From positions 2,170,001 through 2,234,000 of the forward strand of contig NZ_CP014608.1 of NCBI RefSeq assembly GCF_001586165.1: 64,000 nucleotides of DNA. Direction: 5' to 3'. The stretch is from Obesumbacterium proteus (GTDB lineage: Bacteria > Pseudomonadota > Gammaproteobacteria > Enterobacterales > Enterobacteriaceae). Position numbers and translations under genes: made by a program. Positions within the stretch are counted from its first letter, which is position 1, and every line of letters starts with the position of its first letter. This document shows, in pieces, positions 18,887 through 27,989 of this stretch. A model generated the notes under the pieces. That model had not been told where the DNA came from. It saw only the letters and a program-made list of their open reading frames with translations, and did not search any database.

Positions 18887-19594
18887 TTATCTGTTTGTAT
18901 ATTTGCTATAGCCACAATTTTCCATAAAGCTTGTAATTGCTTTCTCTGCATCAATCAGTACTTCATCAAGCGGTTTATTCGCATCAATATCAATAAGCTG
19001 AGAACCATCAAACGTCAGCTGTGGTGTTATGGCGATTTTCTTTGCTAGGGCTTCTCTGCGGTGATCTGGCTTACGACTACAGGCAACATCAAGATCAACG
19101 TTGAGCTTAATCACTAAATCGGGTTTATGGCCCGCCATCCAGTGAAATGATGAGCGCTCCAGACCCGCTAGCCATAAAACAAAGCGACTACCTGTGACAT
19201 TGGCTGGGAATACAGTGCCGTCATAAGCGCCTGGAATTTGTATCTGAGGGTAACGATCTGCTAAAACAATTAAACCACGCCGGTGGCATGCTAGCATGTG
19301 ACGAAAACGCAATAGTCGACGGATAACAAAAGACATAATGACTAAGGCAGGAATTGGTCCTGGAAGTTTTTTGGCGCTTTTGACCTTATTGTGTTTAATC
19401 GTTTTGTTTAGTGCATGCCCCATCAATGGCAGTTTTATAACAGCACGTTCTACATTCCCAGCTTGTTTTCCTAAATGTACTTTTACTGCCGGTCCATATT
19501 TTTGAACACAGTTAATTAGGTGCTCACAAACTGTCGACTTTCCAGAACCATCACTGCCAATAATAGCTATGATAGGGGTATTTATTGACTGCAT
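18887..19594 (-). CDS. Thymidylate-kinase-like P-loop kinase, paralogue 1
   Basis: The 235-residue protein has a Walker A motif GSDGSGKST at residues 13-21, a DRYPQ motif near residue 112 (DRY/DRH of dTMP-kinase-like folds), and a conserved CSRKPDHR block near residue 187. The fold is that of thymidylate kinase but it is not Tmk; similar proteins occur in polysaccharide and lipid-modification loci. It is divergent from, and clearly homologous to, the next two genes (shared blocks DRYPQ, SRKPDH, LTFDGSQLIDID). Substrate unknown. Start is the ATG after aggatgc. Confidence 0.78.
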   Translation of the reverse strand: MQSINTPIIAIIGSDGSGKSTVCEHLINCVQKYGPAVKVHLGKQAGNVERAVIKLPLMGHALNKTIKHNKVKSAKKLPGPIPALVIMSFVIRRLLRFRHMLACHRRGLIVLADRYPQIQIPGAYDGTVFPANVTGSRFVLWLAGLERSSFHWMAGHKPDLVIKLNVDLDVACSRKPDHRREALAKKIAITPQLTFDGSQLIDIDANKPLDEVLIDAEKAITSFMENCGYSKYTNR

Positions 19595-19765
19595 AAATGC
19601 ATCCTGTATTTAAATTTCCGGATGGAATGTTTTGTTGTTAATATCTTTAAAATAATGTCTTATTAAAAATAAAGCCACATTTAGGCATTGTCACAACAAT
19701 GCTGAGCATATATTCTGAGCACTCAACCGATAATATACAATAACTTCTTTGATACTGGATTTTTC

Positions 19766-20479
19766 GTGAGTCAACAGAATACTCCAATTATTAATCGCGC
19801 TGTTGTTCGAGTGATAGCTATAGTTGGTTGTGATGGTTCAGGTAAATCGACCTTAGCAACCAATCTGGTAAATAATCTAGCTTCACAAATACCAACAGAA
19901 TTATTCTATCTTGGGCAATCTTCAGGCCGTATTGGCGAATGGATTGGGCGTTTGCCGGTTATTGGAATTCCATTTAGCCGTTATTTGCGGGCAAAGGCAG
20001 ACTGTGTACATGAACGTCCGTCAGCACCACCAGATAATGTAACTGCATTGACTATCTATCTGCTTTCTTGCTGGCGAGCATATAAGTTTCGAAAAATGTT
20101 GGCGAGAAGCCAGCAAGGGCATTTGCTCATTACCGATCGCTACCCTCAGGCAGAAGTCCCAGGGTTTCATTTTGATGGCCCACAATTGGCAAAAACGGTA
20201 GGTGGTAGTTGGTGGGTCCAAACTTTGAGACAGCGTGAAATAAAACTGTATCACTGGATGGCTTCTTATTTGCCATTATTATTAATTCGTTTGGATATTG
20301 ATGAGAATACTGCCTTTTCCCGTAAACCAGACCATAAGATTTCTGTTTTGCATGAGAAGATCGTGGTTACACCACACCTTACGTTTAATGGTGCGACGAT
20401 CCTTGAATTGGATGGGCGCGAGTCAATTGACACTGTTCTGAGTAAATCACTGAGCACGATTCGAACCTCTCTTTTATAG
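19766..20479 (+). CDS. Thymidylate-kinase-like P-loop kinase, paralogue 2
   Basis: A 237-residue paralogue of the gene at 18887, with Walker A GCDGSGKST (about residue 20), ITDRYPQAEVPGFHFDGP and FSRKPDHK. The start is GTG at 19766; homology begins soon after, and no closer ATG fits. It is the first gene of a plus-strand series running through lptG (26476), with 36 bp to the next kinase, so co-transcription is likely. The acceptor is unknown. Confidence 0.78.
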   Translation: MSQQNTPIINRAVVRVIAIVGCDGSGKSTLATNLVNNLASQIPTELFYLGQSSGRIGEWIGRLPVIGIPFSRYLRAKADCVHERPSAPPDNVTALTIYLLSCWRAYKFRKMLARSQQGHLLITDRYPQAEVPGFHFDGPQLAKTVGGSWWVQTLRQREIKLYHWMASYLPLLLIRLDIDENTAFSRKPDHKISVLHEKIVVTPHLTFNGATILELDGRESIDTVLSKSLSTIRTSLL

Positions 20480-20515
20480 CCAAAAATTGGGCTTATGATC
20501 ATCTTCTAAGATTGA

Positions 20516-21274
20516 ATGACTGAATGTATGCAAATAGATAAATTAAACGAACAACTACCCGAGTATATACCTGGGCTTATTGCCGTGGTGGGCTGTGATG
20601 GCACAGGTAAGTCTACATTAACTGCCGATTTGGTAAAAAAGCTTAGAGAAAAATGGGTAACAGAACGGCGTTATTTGGGGCTCGTTTCTGGAGAGGATGG
20701 CGATAAAATTAAGCGTTTGCCTTTTATTGGTGTATGGCTTGAGCGGCGTTTAGCGGCCAAATCTTCTAAGACACAAAGTATGAGCACTCAATCTCCAGCA
20801 ATCTGGGCTGCGCTGATTATGTTTGGGTTTTCTTTACGGCGTAGGGCAAATCTACGAAAGGCATTACATTTGGCGCAGAGTGGTGTTTTGGTCATTAGCG
20901 ATCGTTATCCGCAAGCTGAAATTTCAGGATTTCACTATGATGGGCCAGGCATTGGCGTTGAGCGTGTTAATGAAGGGATAAAAAGCTACTTGGCAGAACG
21001 TGAGCGAGTAATGTATCAGAAAATTGCACATATTCGCCCTGAGTTAATAATTCGCCTTGATATCGACATTGATACTGCCTTTTCCCGCAAACCTGATCAC
21101 GATTATGATGAATTGCGTGATAAAATTTCCGTTATGGCTCGGATTGGTTATAACGGCTCTCGAATACTTGAGCTAGATTCCAGAGCACCATACAGTGAGG
21201 TGCTAGAAAAAGCATTAGAAGCCGCATCTTCAGTTGCTATATCCTCACAGCGTAGGAGTGCTACGGTTGTATAA
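20516..21274 (+). CDS. Thymidylate-kinase-like P-loop kinase, paralogue 3
   Basis: A 252-residue third paralogue: Walker A GCDGTGKST near residue 26, ISDRYPQAEISGFHYDGPG, FSRKPDHDYDELRDKIS. It shares more with paralogue 2 than with paralogue 1. An alternative start is the ATG at 20528. Three copies side by side suggest distinct acceptors or a hetero-oligomer, which the sequence cannot settle. Confidence 0.78.
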   Translation: MTECMQIDKLNEQLPEYIPGLIAVVGCDGTGKSTLTADLVKKLREKWVTERRYLGLVSGEDGDKIKRLPFIGVWLERRLAAKSSKTQSMSTQSPAIWAALIMFGFSLRRRANLRKALHLAQSGVLVISDRYPQAEISGFHYDGPGIGVERVNEGIKSYLAERERVMYQKIAHIRPELIIRLDIDIDTAFSRKPDHDYDELRDKISVMARIGYNGSRILELDSRAPYSEVLEKALEAASSVAISSQRRSATVV

Positions 21275-21414
21275 AAATTAAGTTGGCTACATTTTGAATT
21301 ATATATAAACCCAACATAATTCAGGTGGTAAATATTATTTCCTCTAATTCTAGATTAGATGAGCTAAGCTAAGCCTTACTGAGTGATTGATAATTTATCT
21401 AGCTGGTTTTTACC

Positions 21415-22749
21415 ATGAAGAATTGGTTTTCTGATGGTGCTTTCCGCACCATCATACGTAATAGCGCCTATTTAGGTTCCAGTAATTTAGTAAGTGCTTT
21501 ACTTGGTTTGATTGCACTTTCTTGTGCAGGGAAGGGCATGACTCCAGCAATGTTTGGAGTGCTTGTTATTATTCAATCGTATACTAAAGCGATTAGTGAT
21601 TTTATAAAATTTCAGACATGGCAATTGGTTGTTCAATACGGTACGCCAGCATTGGAAAAGAATAACCTGCAGCAATTTCGAGATGTGATTTCATTCTCTT
21701 TTGGTCTGGATATCGCAAGTGGTGCAGTTGCTGTAATTGGAGGAATGGCACTGCTTCCACTGCTTTCTCACTCGTTAGGCCTCGATTCTGATAGTTTTTG
21801 GCTGGCTATGCTTTATTGTACGCTTATCCCCTCCATGGCTTCATCTACTCCAACAGGTATTTTAAGAACGGTAAATCGTTTTGATTTGATTGCTGTTCAG
21901 CAAGCAACTAAGCCTTTTTTACGTGCGTTCGGAAGCGTAATTGTTTACTTCGGTGACTATGGTTTTGCAGGATTCATTATCACTTGGTATGCATCCAATT
22001 TAATTGGCGGAACGATGTATTGGGGGTTTGCCGCACGGGAATTGCGCCGCAGGAACATTCATAATGCACTGAGGCCACGCTTATTTGAATCAGCACGGCG
22101 TATAAAGGGGGCTTGGAGTTTCGTTTGGGCAACTAACTTTGCACACTCTATTTGGGCCGCGCGCAATTCCTGTAGTACTGTTTTAGTGGGAATTGTTTTG
22201 GGGCCAGCGGCTGCAGGGCTGTTTAAAATAGCGATGACGTTTTTTGATGCCACAGGAACACCGGCAAAGTTGCTTGAAAAGAGCTTTTACCCCGAAGTGA
22301 TGCGTTTAGATCCGCGGACTAAGACTCCATGGTTATTAGGGCTTAAATCGGCGCTCTTAGCGGGGGGCATTGGTATTGCCGTCGCACTTGTCGTGCTTAT
22401 CACTGGTGGGCATGTAATCTCGCTTGTTTTTGGTGCTAAATATCTTCAGGCTTATGATTTAATACAGGTTATGTTGGGGGCTATTGTTATTTCAATGGTA
22501 GGGTTCCCTCAGGAGTCGTTGTTGCTTATGGCTGGTAGGCAGCGAGCATTTTTAGTGGCTCAAACTGTTGCCTCCTTCTCTTATGTTGTACTTCTTGTGG
22601 TGCTGTCACATCTTTTTGGCGTAATGGGTGCCGCGTTTGCTTATTTTGCTGGGCAATGCCTGGATGTGCTGTTATCGCTTATTCCGACTTTGCAAGCATA
22701 CTCCCGCCGCCATTTGCTTAGATTTAACGTCGCTATGGAAGAGCAATAA
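21415..22749 (+). CDS. Polysaccharide/lipid flippase of the MOP superfamily (Wzx-like)
   Basis: The 444-residue protein has about 12 membrane segments and starts with the cytoplasmic stretch MKNWFSDGAFRTIIRNSAYL then GSSNLVSALLGLIALSCAG, typical of Wzx/MATE-like exporters that flip lipid-linked glycans. Conserved blocks include AAGLFKIAMTFFDATGTPAKLLEKSFYPE. No glycosyltransferase or polymerase gene is next to it, so it may flip a glycolipid built from few parts. It stops at 22749 and the next gene starts at the following base. Confidence 0.75.
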   Translation: MKNWFSDGAFRTIIRNSAYLGSSNLVSALLGLIALSCAGKGMTPAMFGVLVIIQSYTKAISDFIKFQTWQLVVQYGTPALEKNNLQQFRDVISFSFGLDIASGAVAVIGGMALLPLLSHSLGLDSDSFWLAMLYCTLIPSMASSTPTGILRTVNRFDLIAVQQATKPFLRAFGSVIVYFGDYGFAGFIITWYASNLIGGTMYWGFAARELRRRNIHNALRPRLFESARRIKGAWSFVWATNFAHSIWAARNSCSTVLVGIVLGPAAAGLFKIAMTFFDATGTPAKLLEKSFYPEVMRLDPRTKTPWLLGLKSALLAGGIGIAVALVVLITGGHVISLVFGAKYLQAYDLIQVMLGAIVISMVGFPQESLLLMAGRQRAFLVAQTVASFSYVVLLVVLSHLFGVMGAAFAYFAGQCLDVLLSLIPTLQAYSRRHLLRFNVAMEEQ

Positions 22750-23577
22750 ATGACTAAAAAGAAGTTCTCACATGAGGTTTTAGAGCGCTTATTTATCGCA
22801 GTAGAGGAGGATGACATTGTTGATGAACATGCGACTCTACCAAAAATCATCAATTTTCAATGTTCGCAAGAGATTATCCGAAGTAATTATGCATTGTGCT
22901 TGCAGTTTTGGGAGGATGGTTTTAACCGCAAGGACTTATTGGGCTTGATTATTAAACAATTAAAAAGCAGCGAGCTATCTAAGAAAGAACAGATGCAATA
23001 TAAATATATTCGTGCACGTTATAAACATTTACGCTTTGCTCAGCAACTTTATAGAAAGAAGCATCAAACAGGCTTTTTATTTAGCAAGATAACCGTATTT
23101 CTTGGCCGTTTTCAAGATGGTTTTCGCAATAAACAGAAGAATCATGTTGATTTTTATGGAGAAGTGTTGCGGAGGTATCATCTAAATATACCTGTCTGGA
23201 TGTTTGTTCATTACTCTCTACGCCATAGTCAACTAGATACCGCGGAAGGCTTTATTCATTATTGCAGAGAACAAATGCGGACGCTGCAGTTGTTAATTGC
23301 TAAGCCACAGTTAACCGGTAAAGAATTTCATGGTGTGCGGAAAATTATTAGCCAACAGGTTTCTTATTATGACACATTGAGATCTATTGACCCAAGTAAT
23401 CAGGATGCCACCCAGATTTCAAGATTTTTGGCAGCGATTAATGGATTGATGGGAAATAAACATGATGAAATGGTGGCGGCTGATATGGCAAATCTGAAGT
23501 CCTATGATACACCAGCTTTTCTAGATGACACGATTCGATCTCGATTAGAGCTTCTTGTTGCTCGATACCCTATGTAA
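22750..23577 (+). CDS. Hypothetical helical protein with CHAD-like features
   Basis: I do not recognise a named family for this 275-residue protein. It is predicted all-helical, basic in the first half (RARYKHLRFAQQLYRKKH) and in the C-terminal part has FHGVRKIISQQVSYYDTL followed by FLAAINGLMGNKHDEMVA. That His/Arg/Lys pattern with a terminal HD resembles CHAD domains, which bind polyphosphate or other polyanions; this is a weak inference. It begins directly after the flippase stop codon, so the two are probably translationally coupled. Between a flippase and periplasmic YtfJ/LptFG proteins, a phosphate-rich lipid or glycan partner would fit. Confidence 0.6.
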   Translation: MTKKKFSHEVLERLFIAVEEDDIVDEHATLPKIINFQCSQEIIRSNYALCLQFWEDGFNRKDLLGLIIKQLKSSELSKKEQMQYKYIRARYKHLRFAQQLYRKKHQTGFLFSKITVFLGRFQDGFRNKQKNHVDFYGEVLRRYHLNIPVWMFVHYSLRHSQLDTAEGFIHYCREQMRTLQLLIAKPQLTGKEFHGVRKIISQQVSYYDTLRSIDPSNQDATQISRFLAAINGLMGNKHDEMVAADMANLKSYDTPAFLDDTIRSRLELLVARYPM

Positions 23578-23598
23578 CTTTTTTCCCTATTGTATCTA

Positions 23599-24198
23599 AT
23601 GAAGATCATAACGCAGGGTTTCAAGAGCAAATTTAACCTTAAAGTACTGCGAGGCATGGTGTTCGCTTCGTTGTTGCTGCATGCTTTTCAGGTATCGGCA
23701 CATAATCTTGTTGATGGAAAATCAGTTTTGCCAATAAGTATTGCCGATCGTGGAGAGTTACTACTGCATAATGATGAAATTACCTACAGCAGTTGGAATA
23801 GCTCAGAGCTGATAGGAAAAGTGCGTGTAGTGCAGTATATCGCGGGACGGACTTCCGCGAAAAAGAAAAACTCGATGCTGATTAAGGCGATCAAGAATGC
23901 AAACTTCCCAAGCGAACGTTTCCAACCAACAACGATTGTTAATACTGATGATGTGATCTTAGGCTCAGGTTTTTTCGTGCTTGGTAAAATAGAAAAAAAC
24001 AAAAGACGTTATCCTTGGGCGCAATTTATTATCGACAGTAATGGAGTGGGGCGAAGAACTTGGCAGCTTAATGAAGAAAGCTCAACCATTGTGGTTTTAG
24101 ATAAGTTTGGACATATTCAATGGGCTAAAGATGGGAATTTGACACCCGAGGAAGTAAATATGGTTATTTCGATGGTGAAAAAATTGATCAATGAGTAA
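23599..24198 (+). CDS. YtfJ-family periplasmic thioredoxin-fold protein
   Basis: A 199-residue protein very like E. coli YtfJ. The N-terminal signal peptide (LKVLRGMVFASLLLHAFQVSAHN) is followed by the family core: ADRGELLLHNDEITYSSWNS, GKVRVVQYIAGRTSAKKKNS, TTIVNTDDVILGSGFF, QWAKDGNLTPEEV. YtfJ proteins have a thioredoxin-like fold without the CXXC pair and no assigned function. The frame could start at TTG 23590, but ATG 23599 is more likely. The context with lptF/lptG paralogues suggests this is an accessory copy serving the cluster. Confidence 0.82.
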   Translation: MKIITQGFKSKFNLKVLRGMVFASLLLHAFQVSAHNLVDGKSVLPISIADRGELLLHNDEITYSSWNSSELIGKVRVVQYIAGRTSAKKKNSMLIKAIKNANFPSERFQPTTIVNTDDVILGSGFFVLGKIEKNKRRYPWAQFIIDSNGVGRRTWQLNEESSTIVVLDKFGHIQWAKDGNLTPEEVNMVISMVKKLINE

Positions 24199-24329
24199 TT
24201 AATAATTCATAAAACCAATATTCGATGTATTTCTATACATGATCTTTTGTCCCCTAAGTATTTGCAAAATGCTAACCCATATTTTCAGCGTTTGTAGTGT
24301 TTTTAGGCTACGTGGAGTGTTCGTAATAG

Positions 24330-25400
24330 ATGAAATTGATTGAGCATTACATCATGGTTGAGATTCGTCGTTTAGTGGCAATTCTTGTCGGATTCCTTAT
24401 TTTTATTTTTGCTAGCTATTCGGCTCAACGTTATTTGACTGAGGCCGCCAATGGCACATTAGCTCTGGAAGTTGTACTGGATATTGTGTTCTATAAGGTA
24501 CTTATTGCACTGGAGATGTTGTTGCCAGTTGGGCTTTATGTCTCAGTCGGTGTTGCTCTTGGCCAACTTTATACAGACTCTGAAATTGTAGCTATTACAG
24601 CTGTTGGAGGTAGCCCCGTGCGCGTGTATAAAGCCGTCATGTTCCTTGCAATTCCATTGAGCATAGTAGTAACGATAATGTCTATGTATGCAAGACCTTG
24701 GGCCTATACACAAATTTATCAATTGGAACAGCAGTCACAATCAGAATTGGATATCAGTCACTTACGCGCCAAAAAATTTAACACTAATGATAGTGGCCGG
24801 ATGATTTTGTCTGAGGAGATCAATTCAGATACTAATCATCTAACAGATGTGCTGATTTATACCTCTTCTGGAAATAAAACTAACGTATATAGGGCTCATT
24901 CGGTGGATATTATTGATCCTTCGCCCGCAACTCCGTCAGTTATGTTGCACTCGGGCACTGCCTATACGTTGAAGCATCAGGGCATTGATGACAGCGAGCG
25001 AATTTACCGTAACCTTGATTTGAATCTTAAACCGCTCACTCAGAGTGCAGATGATAAGCGTAAAGCCAAATCTGTAGTGGCTTTGTTGCGCTCCTTCGAG
25101 CCTGCTGACCATGCGGAAGTACAATGGAGAGAAAGCCGTGGGGTCAACGCATTTTTAATGGCGTTGCTGGCTATACCGTTAAGTCGTGTTAAGCCACGTC
25201 AAGGGCGTTTTTCAACGCTGCTTCCTCTTACGGTTTTATTTACCGTCATTTTTTATGGCGGCAATATTTGCCGATCGCTGGTTGCCAGTGGCTATCTTTC
25301 AGTAAATCCAGGGGTATGGTTAGTACCCATATTGATGCTGGTTGGGGTTATTGTATTGATATCTCGTGATTTTGGTCTGTTGCAGAAGTTATTTCGATGA
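24330..25400 (+). CDS. LptF-family permease (paralogue)
   Basis: LptF is one of the two inner-membrane permease subunits of the LptB2FG exporter that extracts LPS. This 356-residue protein has the LptF/G layout: membrane segments near residues 12-32, 55-75 and 100-120, a periplasmic beta-jellyroll domain (about 135-260), then three C-terminal segments from NAFLMALLAIPLSRVKPRQG. It is a little shorter than E. coli LptF (366). The canonical lptFG pair in enterobacteria lies next to pepA, so this is probably an extra copy, here upstream of and overlapping lptG by 4 bp (ATGA). No lptB or lptC paralogue is nearby; it could share LptB. Confidence 0.82.
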   Translation: MKLIEHYIMVEIRRLVAILVGFLIFIFASYSAQRYLTEAANGTLALEVVLDIVFYKVLIALEMLLPVGLYVSVGVALGQLYTDSEIVAITAVGGSPVRVYKAVMFLAIPLSIVVTIMSMYARPWAYTQIYQLEQQSQSELDISHLRAKKFNTNDSGRMILSEEINSDTNHLTDVLIYTSSGNKTNVYRAHSVDIIDPSPATPSVMLHSGTAYTLKHQGIDDSERIYRNLDLNLKPLTQSADDKRKAKSVVALLRSFEPADHAEVQWRESRGVNAFLMALLAIPLSRVKPRQGRFSTLLPLTVLFTVIFYGGNICRSLVASGYLSVNPGVWLVPILMLVGVIVLISRDFGLLQKLFR

Positions 25401-26476
25401 ATATATTCAGCCGTTATTTAATGCGCAATATTTTTATAGGTTTTGCAGCAGCAGCGGGGTTGCTAATCCCGCTTTTCACGACGTTTAATCTCGTGAACGA
25501 GCTCGATGATGTTAGCGCTGGCGGGTATCATTGGACACAGGCCATTTTGATCGTGTTGATGACCTTACCTAGAACGCTTATTGATCTTGGTCCTTTTATT
25601 GCGCTACTCGGTGGGATCGTAGGTCTTGGTCAGCTTTCTAAAAGCATGGAGTTAACAGCAATACGCACTACAGGTTTTTCAATCTTTAGAATTGCGATGG
25701 TGGCATTATGCACCGGCCTGATTTTAACCGTATCACTCGGCGTAGTTGATGAATGGTTCGCCTCTCCACTGCAGCAATATGCATTGCAAATGAAAAATGC
25801 TGCAACTGCGTTGGATGGTAGTAACGAAAGTCAGGGAAACATTCTATGGGCCAGAAGCGGAAATGAGTTTGTGACGGTGAAAGCTTTGGATGATCATAAT
25901 CAGCCAGTCGGCATTGAGGTTTTTTACTATCGGCCCGATCGTTCTCTAGCGTCATATGTTTATGCGTCACATGCGACTGTCCTTGATGGAAATATGTGGA
26001 CACTTAATCATGTGAGTGAAAAAAACTGGGTAAATGGAAAAGAAATAGTAGAAGTGAAAGAAAGCTTAAAATGGCAGTCGATATTTACCGGCATGACATT
26101 GGAAGAGCTGACAATGCCCAGTGACAGTTTTTCAATAAAGCAACTTAATCAATATATTGTCTATCTGAAAAATACAGGGCAGCCAAGTATTGAATTTAAT
26201 ATGGCGTTATGGCAAAAAATAGGACGTGGCATTTTGACTTTAGCCATGATTTTGCTGGCTATACCATTTACCTTCACTGCCCCACGCTCTCCGGGATTAG
26301 GCAGCCGCTTAGCCATCGGTGTTATTGTTGGGTTGTTGACTTATATTAGTTATCAAATCGTCGTTAATGTGGGTTTATTGTTCCGCCTTAATGTTGAGAT
26401 GGTTACGATTACTCCTCCGGCGTTTCTCTTAATTATTGCGTTAATATTGATTTATCAATTTGACCGGCGATCATGA
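25397..26476 (+). CDS. LptG-family permease (paralogue)
   Basis: A 359-residue partner of the LptF paralogue: N-terminal segment FSRYLMRNIFIGFAAAAGLL, the conserved coupling region LPRTLIDLGPFIALLGGIVGLG, LTAIRTTGFSIFRI, a periplasmic jellyroll domain (about 130-260), and C-terminal segments ending FLLIIALILIYQFDRRS. The 4-bp overlap with the upstream gene implies one operon and a heterodimer. Sited beside a sphingolipid-type synthesis cluster it may export that lipid instead of LPS; this is inference. Confidence 0.82.
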   Translation: MNIFSRYLMRNIFIGFAAAAGLLIPLFTTFNLVNELDDVSAGGYHWTQAILIVLMTLPRTLIDLGPFIALLGGIVGLGQLSKSMELTAIRTTGFSIFRIAMVALCTGLILTVSLGVVDEWFASPLQQYALQMKNAATALDGSNESQGNILWARSGNEFVTVKALDDHNQPVGIEVFYYRPDRSLASYVYASHATVLDGNMWTLNHVSEKNWVNGKEIVEVKESLKWQSIFTGMTLEELTMPSDSFSIKQLNQYIVYLKNTGQPSIEFNMALWQKIGRGILTLAMILLAIPFTFTAPRSPGLGSRLAIGVIVGLLTYISYQIVVNVGLLFRLNVEMVTITPPAFLLIIALILIYQFDRRS

Positions 26477-26502
26477 CAGGTAGCATAACGATGCTACCTG
26501 TC
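26475..26502. terminator. Hairpin between convergent lptG-like and spt-like genes
   Basis: A perfect 12-bp stem GACAGGTAGCAT / ATGCTACCTGTC with loop AACG overlaps the lptG stop. There is no clear T-run, so it may block read-through in both directions or be Rho-assisted. Confidence 0.6.
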
Positions 26503-26529
26503 AGCTTATCGATACTTAAGTTCGAGGAA

Positions 26530-27711
26530 CTACTGAGTATTATTTTTTAGTGTCGCAAATGCGTGAATAATGGCGTCGATCTGCTCTTCGCTGTGTGCTG
26601 CATTAACGCTGCAGCGCAACAATGTTATGCCAGCTGGCGCTGCTGGCGGTAGAATTAAGTTAACATAGACTCCTAGCTCGATCAGTTCTCTCCAGATACG
26701 TAAGCCATCTTCTTTATGTCCAATGATTACCGGTACAACTGGGCTAATATGTGAGCCTAGCTTATAGCCCAGTTTATCTAACCCACCATATAATCGATGA
26801 GAGTTGTCCCAGAGTTTTTGGCGTAGCTCCGGCTGTTCAGCAATGGTTTTTAGGGATGAGCGAACAGAGGCAATGCAGGATGGCGATGGTGACGCTGTGA
26901 AAATAAAGGGGCGGCTAGCATAATGCAACACATCCATTGCTTTAGAGCCGACGGCAAATCCACCAATTGAAGCCAAGCTTTTGCTGAATGTACCCACGAT
27001 GATATCGACATCTTGTTCAACCCCTACCTCTTCAGCAAGTCCTCTACCTGTAGCCCCCATCACGCCAAAGGAATGTGCTTCATCGACGATCAAATATCCG
27101 CCCAGCCGGCGTTTGATATCGACAATTTCGGCCAGTGGCGCAACATCCCCTAGCATGCTGTAGATACCTTCAACAATAATTATCGCATCTCGAGCACGGT
27201 CGCCAAGGCGAATCATACGGCGCTCAAGATCCTTCGCGTCATTGTGGCGGAAACGAATAATTTCAGCGCCGCCCAGAGTACAGGCATCATAAATACTGGC
27301 GTGACTGTCCGCATCAAGTAATACAACGGAACCATGACCAGCAAGTGCACTGATTATTCCCAAATTAGCGGTGTAGCCTGTAGAAAAAACGATAGCGGTA
27401 GGGCGGTTAAAGAAATCTGCGATTTCTTGCTCTAAAGCTATATGTGATTTATAGCTACCGTTTGCCATACGGGAGCCAGTTGTTCCTGTACCCTGAGTAG
27501 CTAATGCCATCTGTCCATCGGCAATTGCCTGAGTATTGAAGGTTAGTCCTAAATAATTATTGGTACCAGCCAGAATAACCTTCTGATTGCCAATGCGTCC
27601 TTCTGTCGCGGAATAAACATCGTCAATACAGGTCCCGAATGGATTTATACCAGATGTGCAAAATTGTTCTCGCTCGCTAGCAAGGCGTGAAAACTTATCA
27701 TACAGGCTCAT
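26530..27711 (-). CDS. Serine-palmitoyltransferase-like PLP enzyme (alpha-oxoamine synthase)
   Basis: The 393-residue protein is an alpha-oxoamine synthase, joining an amino acid to an acyl thioester with decarboxylation. The PLP lysine sits in VGTFSKSLASIGGF (about residue 243) and the aspartate in VDEAHSFGVMGATGRG. GTFSKS together with RPFIFTASPSPS favours serine palmitoyltransferase over BioF or Kbl, which typically show GTLGKA. The product would be a 3-keto-sphingoid base. It overlaps the ACP gene by 14 bp in the same operon, and an ACP-linked acyl donor is therefore likely. A CqsA-like autoinducer synthase is the main alternative, but the neighbours argue against it. Confidence 0.8.
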   Translation of the reverse strand: MSLYDKFSRLASEREQFCTSGINPFGTCIDDVYSATEGRIGNQKVILAGTNNYLGLTFNTQAIADGQMALATQGTGTTGSRMANGSYKSHIALEQEIADFFNRPTAIVFSTGYTANLGIISALAGHGSVVLLDADSHASIYDACTLGGAEIIRFRHNDAKDLERRMIRLGDRARDAIIIVEGIYSMLGDVAPLAEIVDIKRRLGGYLIVDEAHSFGVMGATGRGLAEEVGVEQDVDIIVGTFSKSLASIGGFAVGSKAMDVLHYASRPFIFTASPSPSCIASVRSSLKTIAEQPELRQKLWDNSHRLYGGLDKLGYKLGSHISPVVPVIIGHKEDGLRIWRELIELGVYVNLILPPAAPAGITLLRCSVNAAHSEEQIDAIIHAFATLKNNTQ

Positions 27712-27958
27712 TGATATTCTCCAGGTATGGAATTAAGGATTCTAATAATTGTGCTGGCGTTCTGACATCCAGCAATATATTAATGGGAATGGAAATATCA
27801 AATCTATCTTCCAACATCATCAATAAGTCCATTACTTTTATGGACTCCAAACCAAGGTCATTAACGAGGTCACTATCGGGTTTTATATCTAATCCACTTT
27901 CGACCATATCCTGTAGGCAGGAAAGAGTATAGTCCATTACTATTTTACGGTTTAACAT
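27698..27958 (-). CDS. Acyl carrier protein
   Basis: An 86-residue acidic protein with the phosphopantetheine attachment site in DLGLESIKVMDLLMMLEDRF, the serine being in LESI. It is not the housekeeping AcpP. It lies between the epimerase and the SPT-like gene, and a phosphopantetheinyl transferase is encoded 4.2 kb away to modify it. The frame is open to 28027; I prefer the ATG at 27958 (MLNRKIVMDY) because earlier starts overlap the epimerase reading frame, but no ribosome site is strong. Confidence 0.82.
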   Translation of the reverse strand: MLNRKIVMDYTLSCLQDMVESGLDIKPDSDLVNDLGLESIKVMDLLMMLEDRFDISIPINILLDVRTPAQLLESLIPYLENINEPV

Positions 27959-27989
27959 AGCAGTATCGATATACCTATAAGCAAGATAA

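Noticed and set aside
26530..27711. BioF (8-amino-7-oxononanoate synthase) or CqsA
   Set aside because: GTFSKS and RPFIFTAS plus ACP, reductase, ligase and bCerS-type neighbours favour serine palmitoyltransferase; no bio or quorum-sensing genes are nearby.
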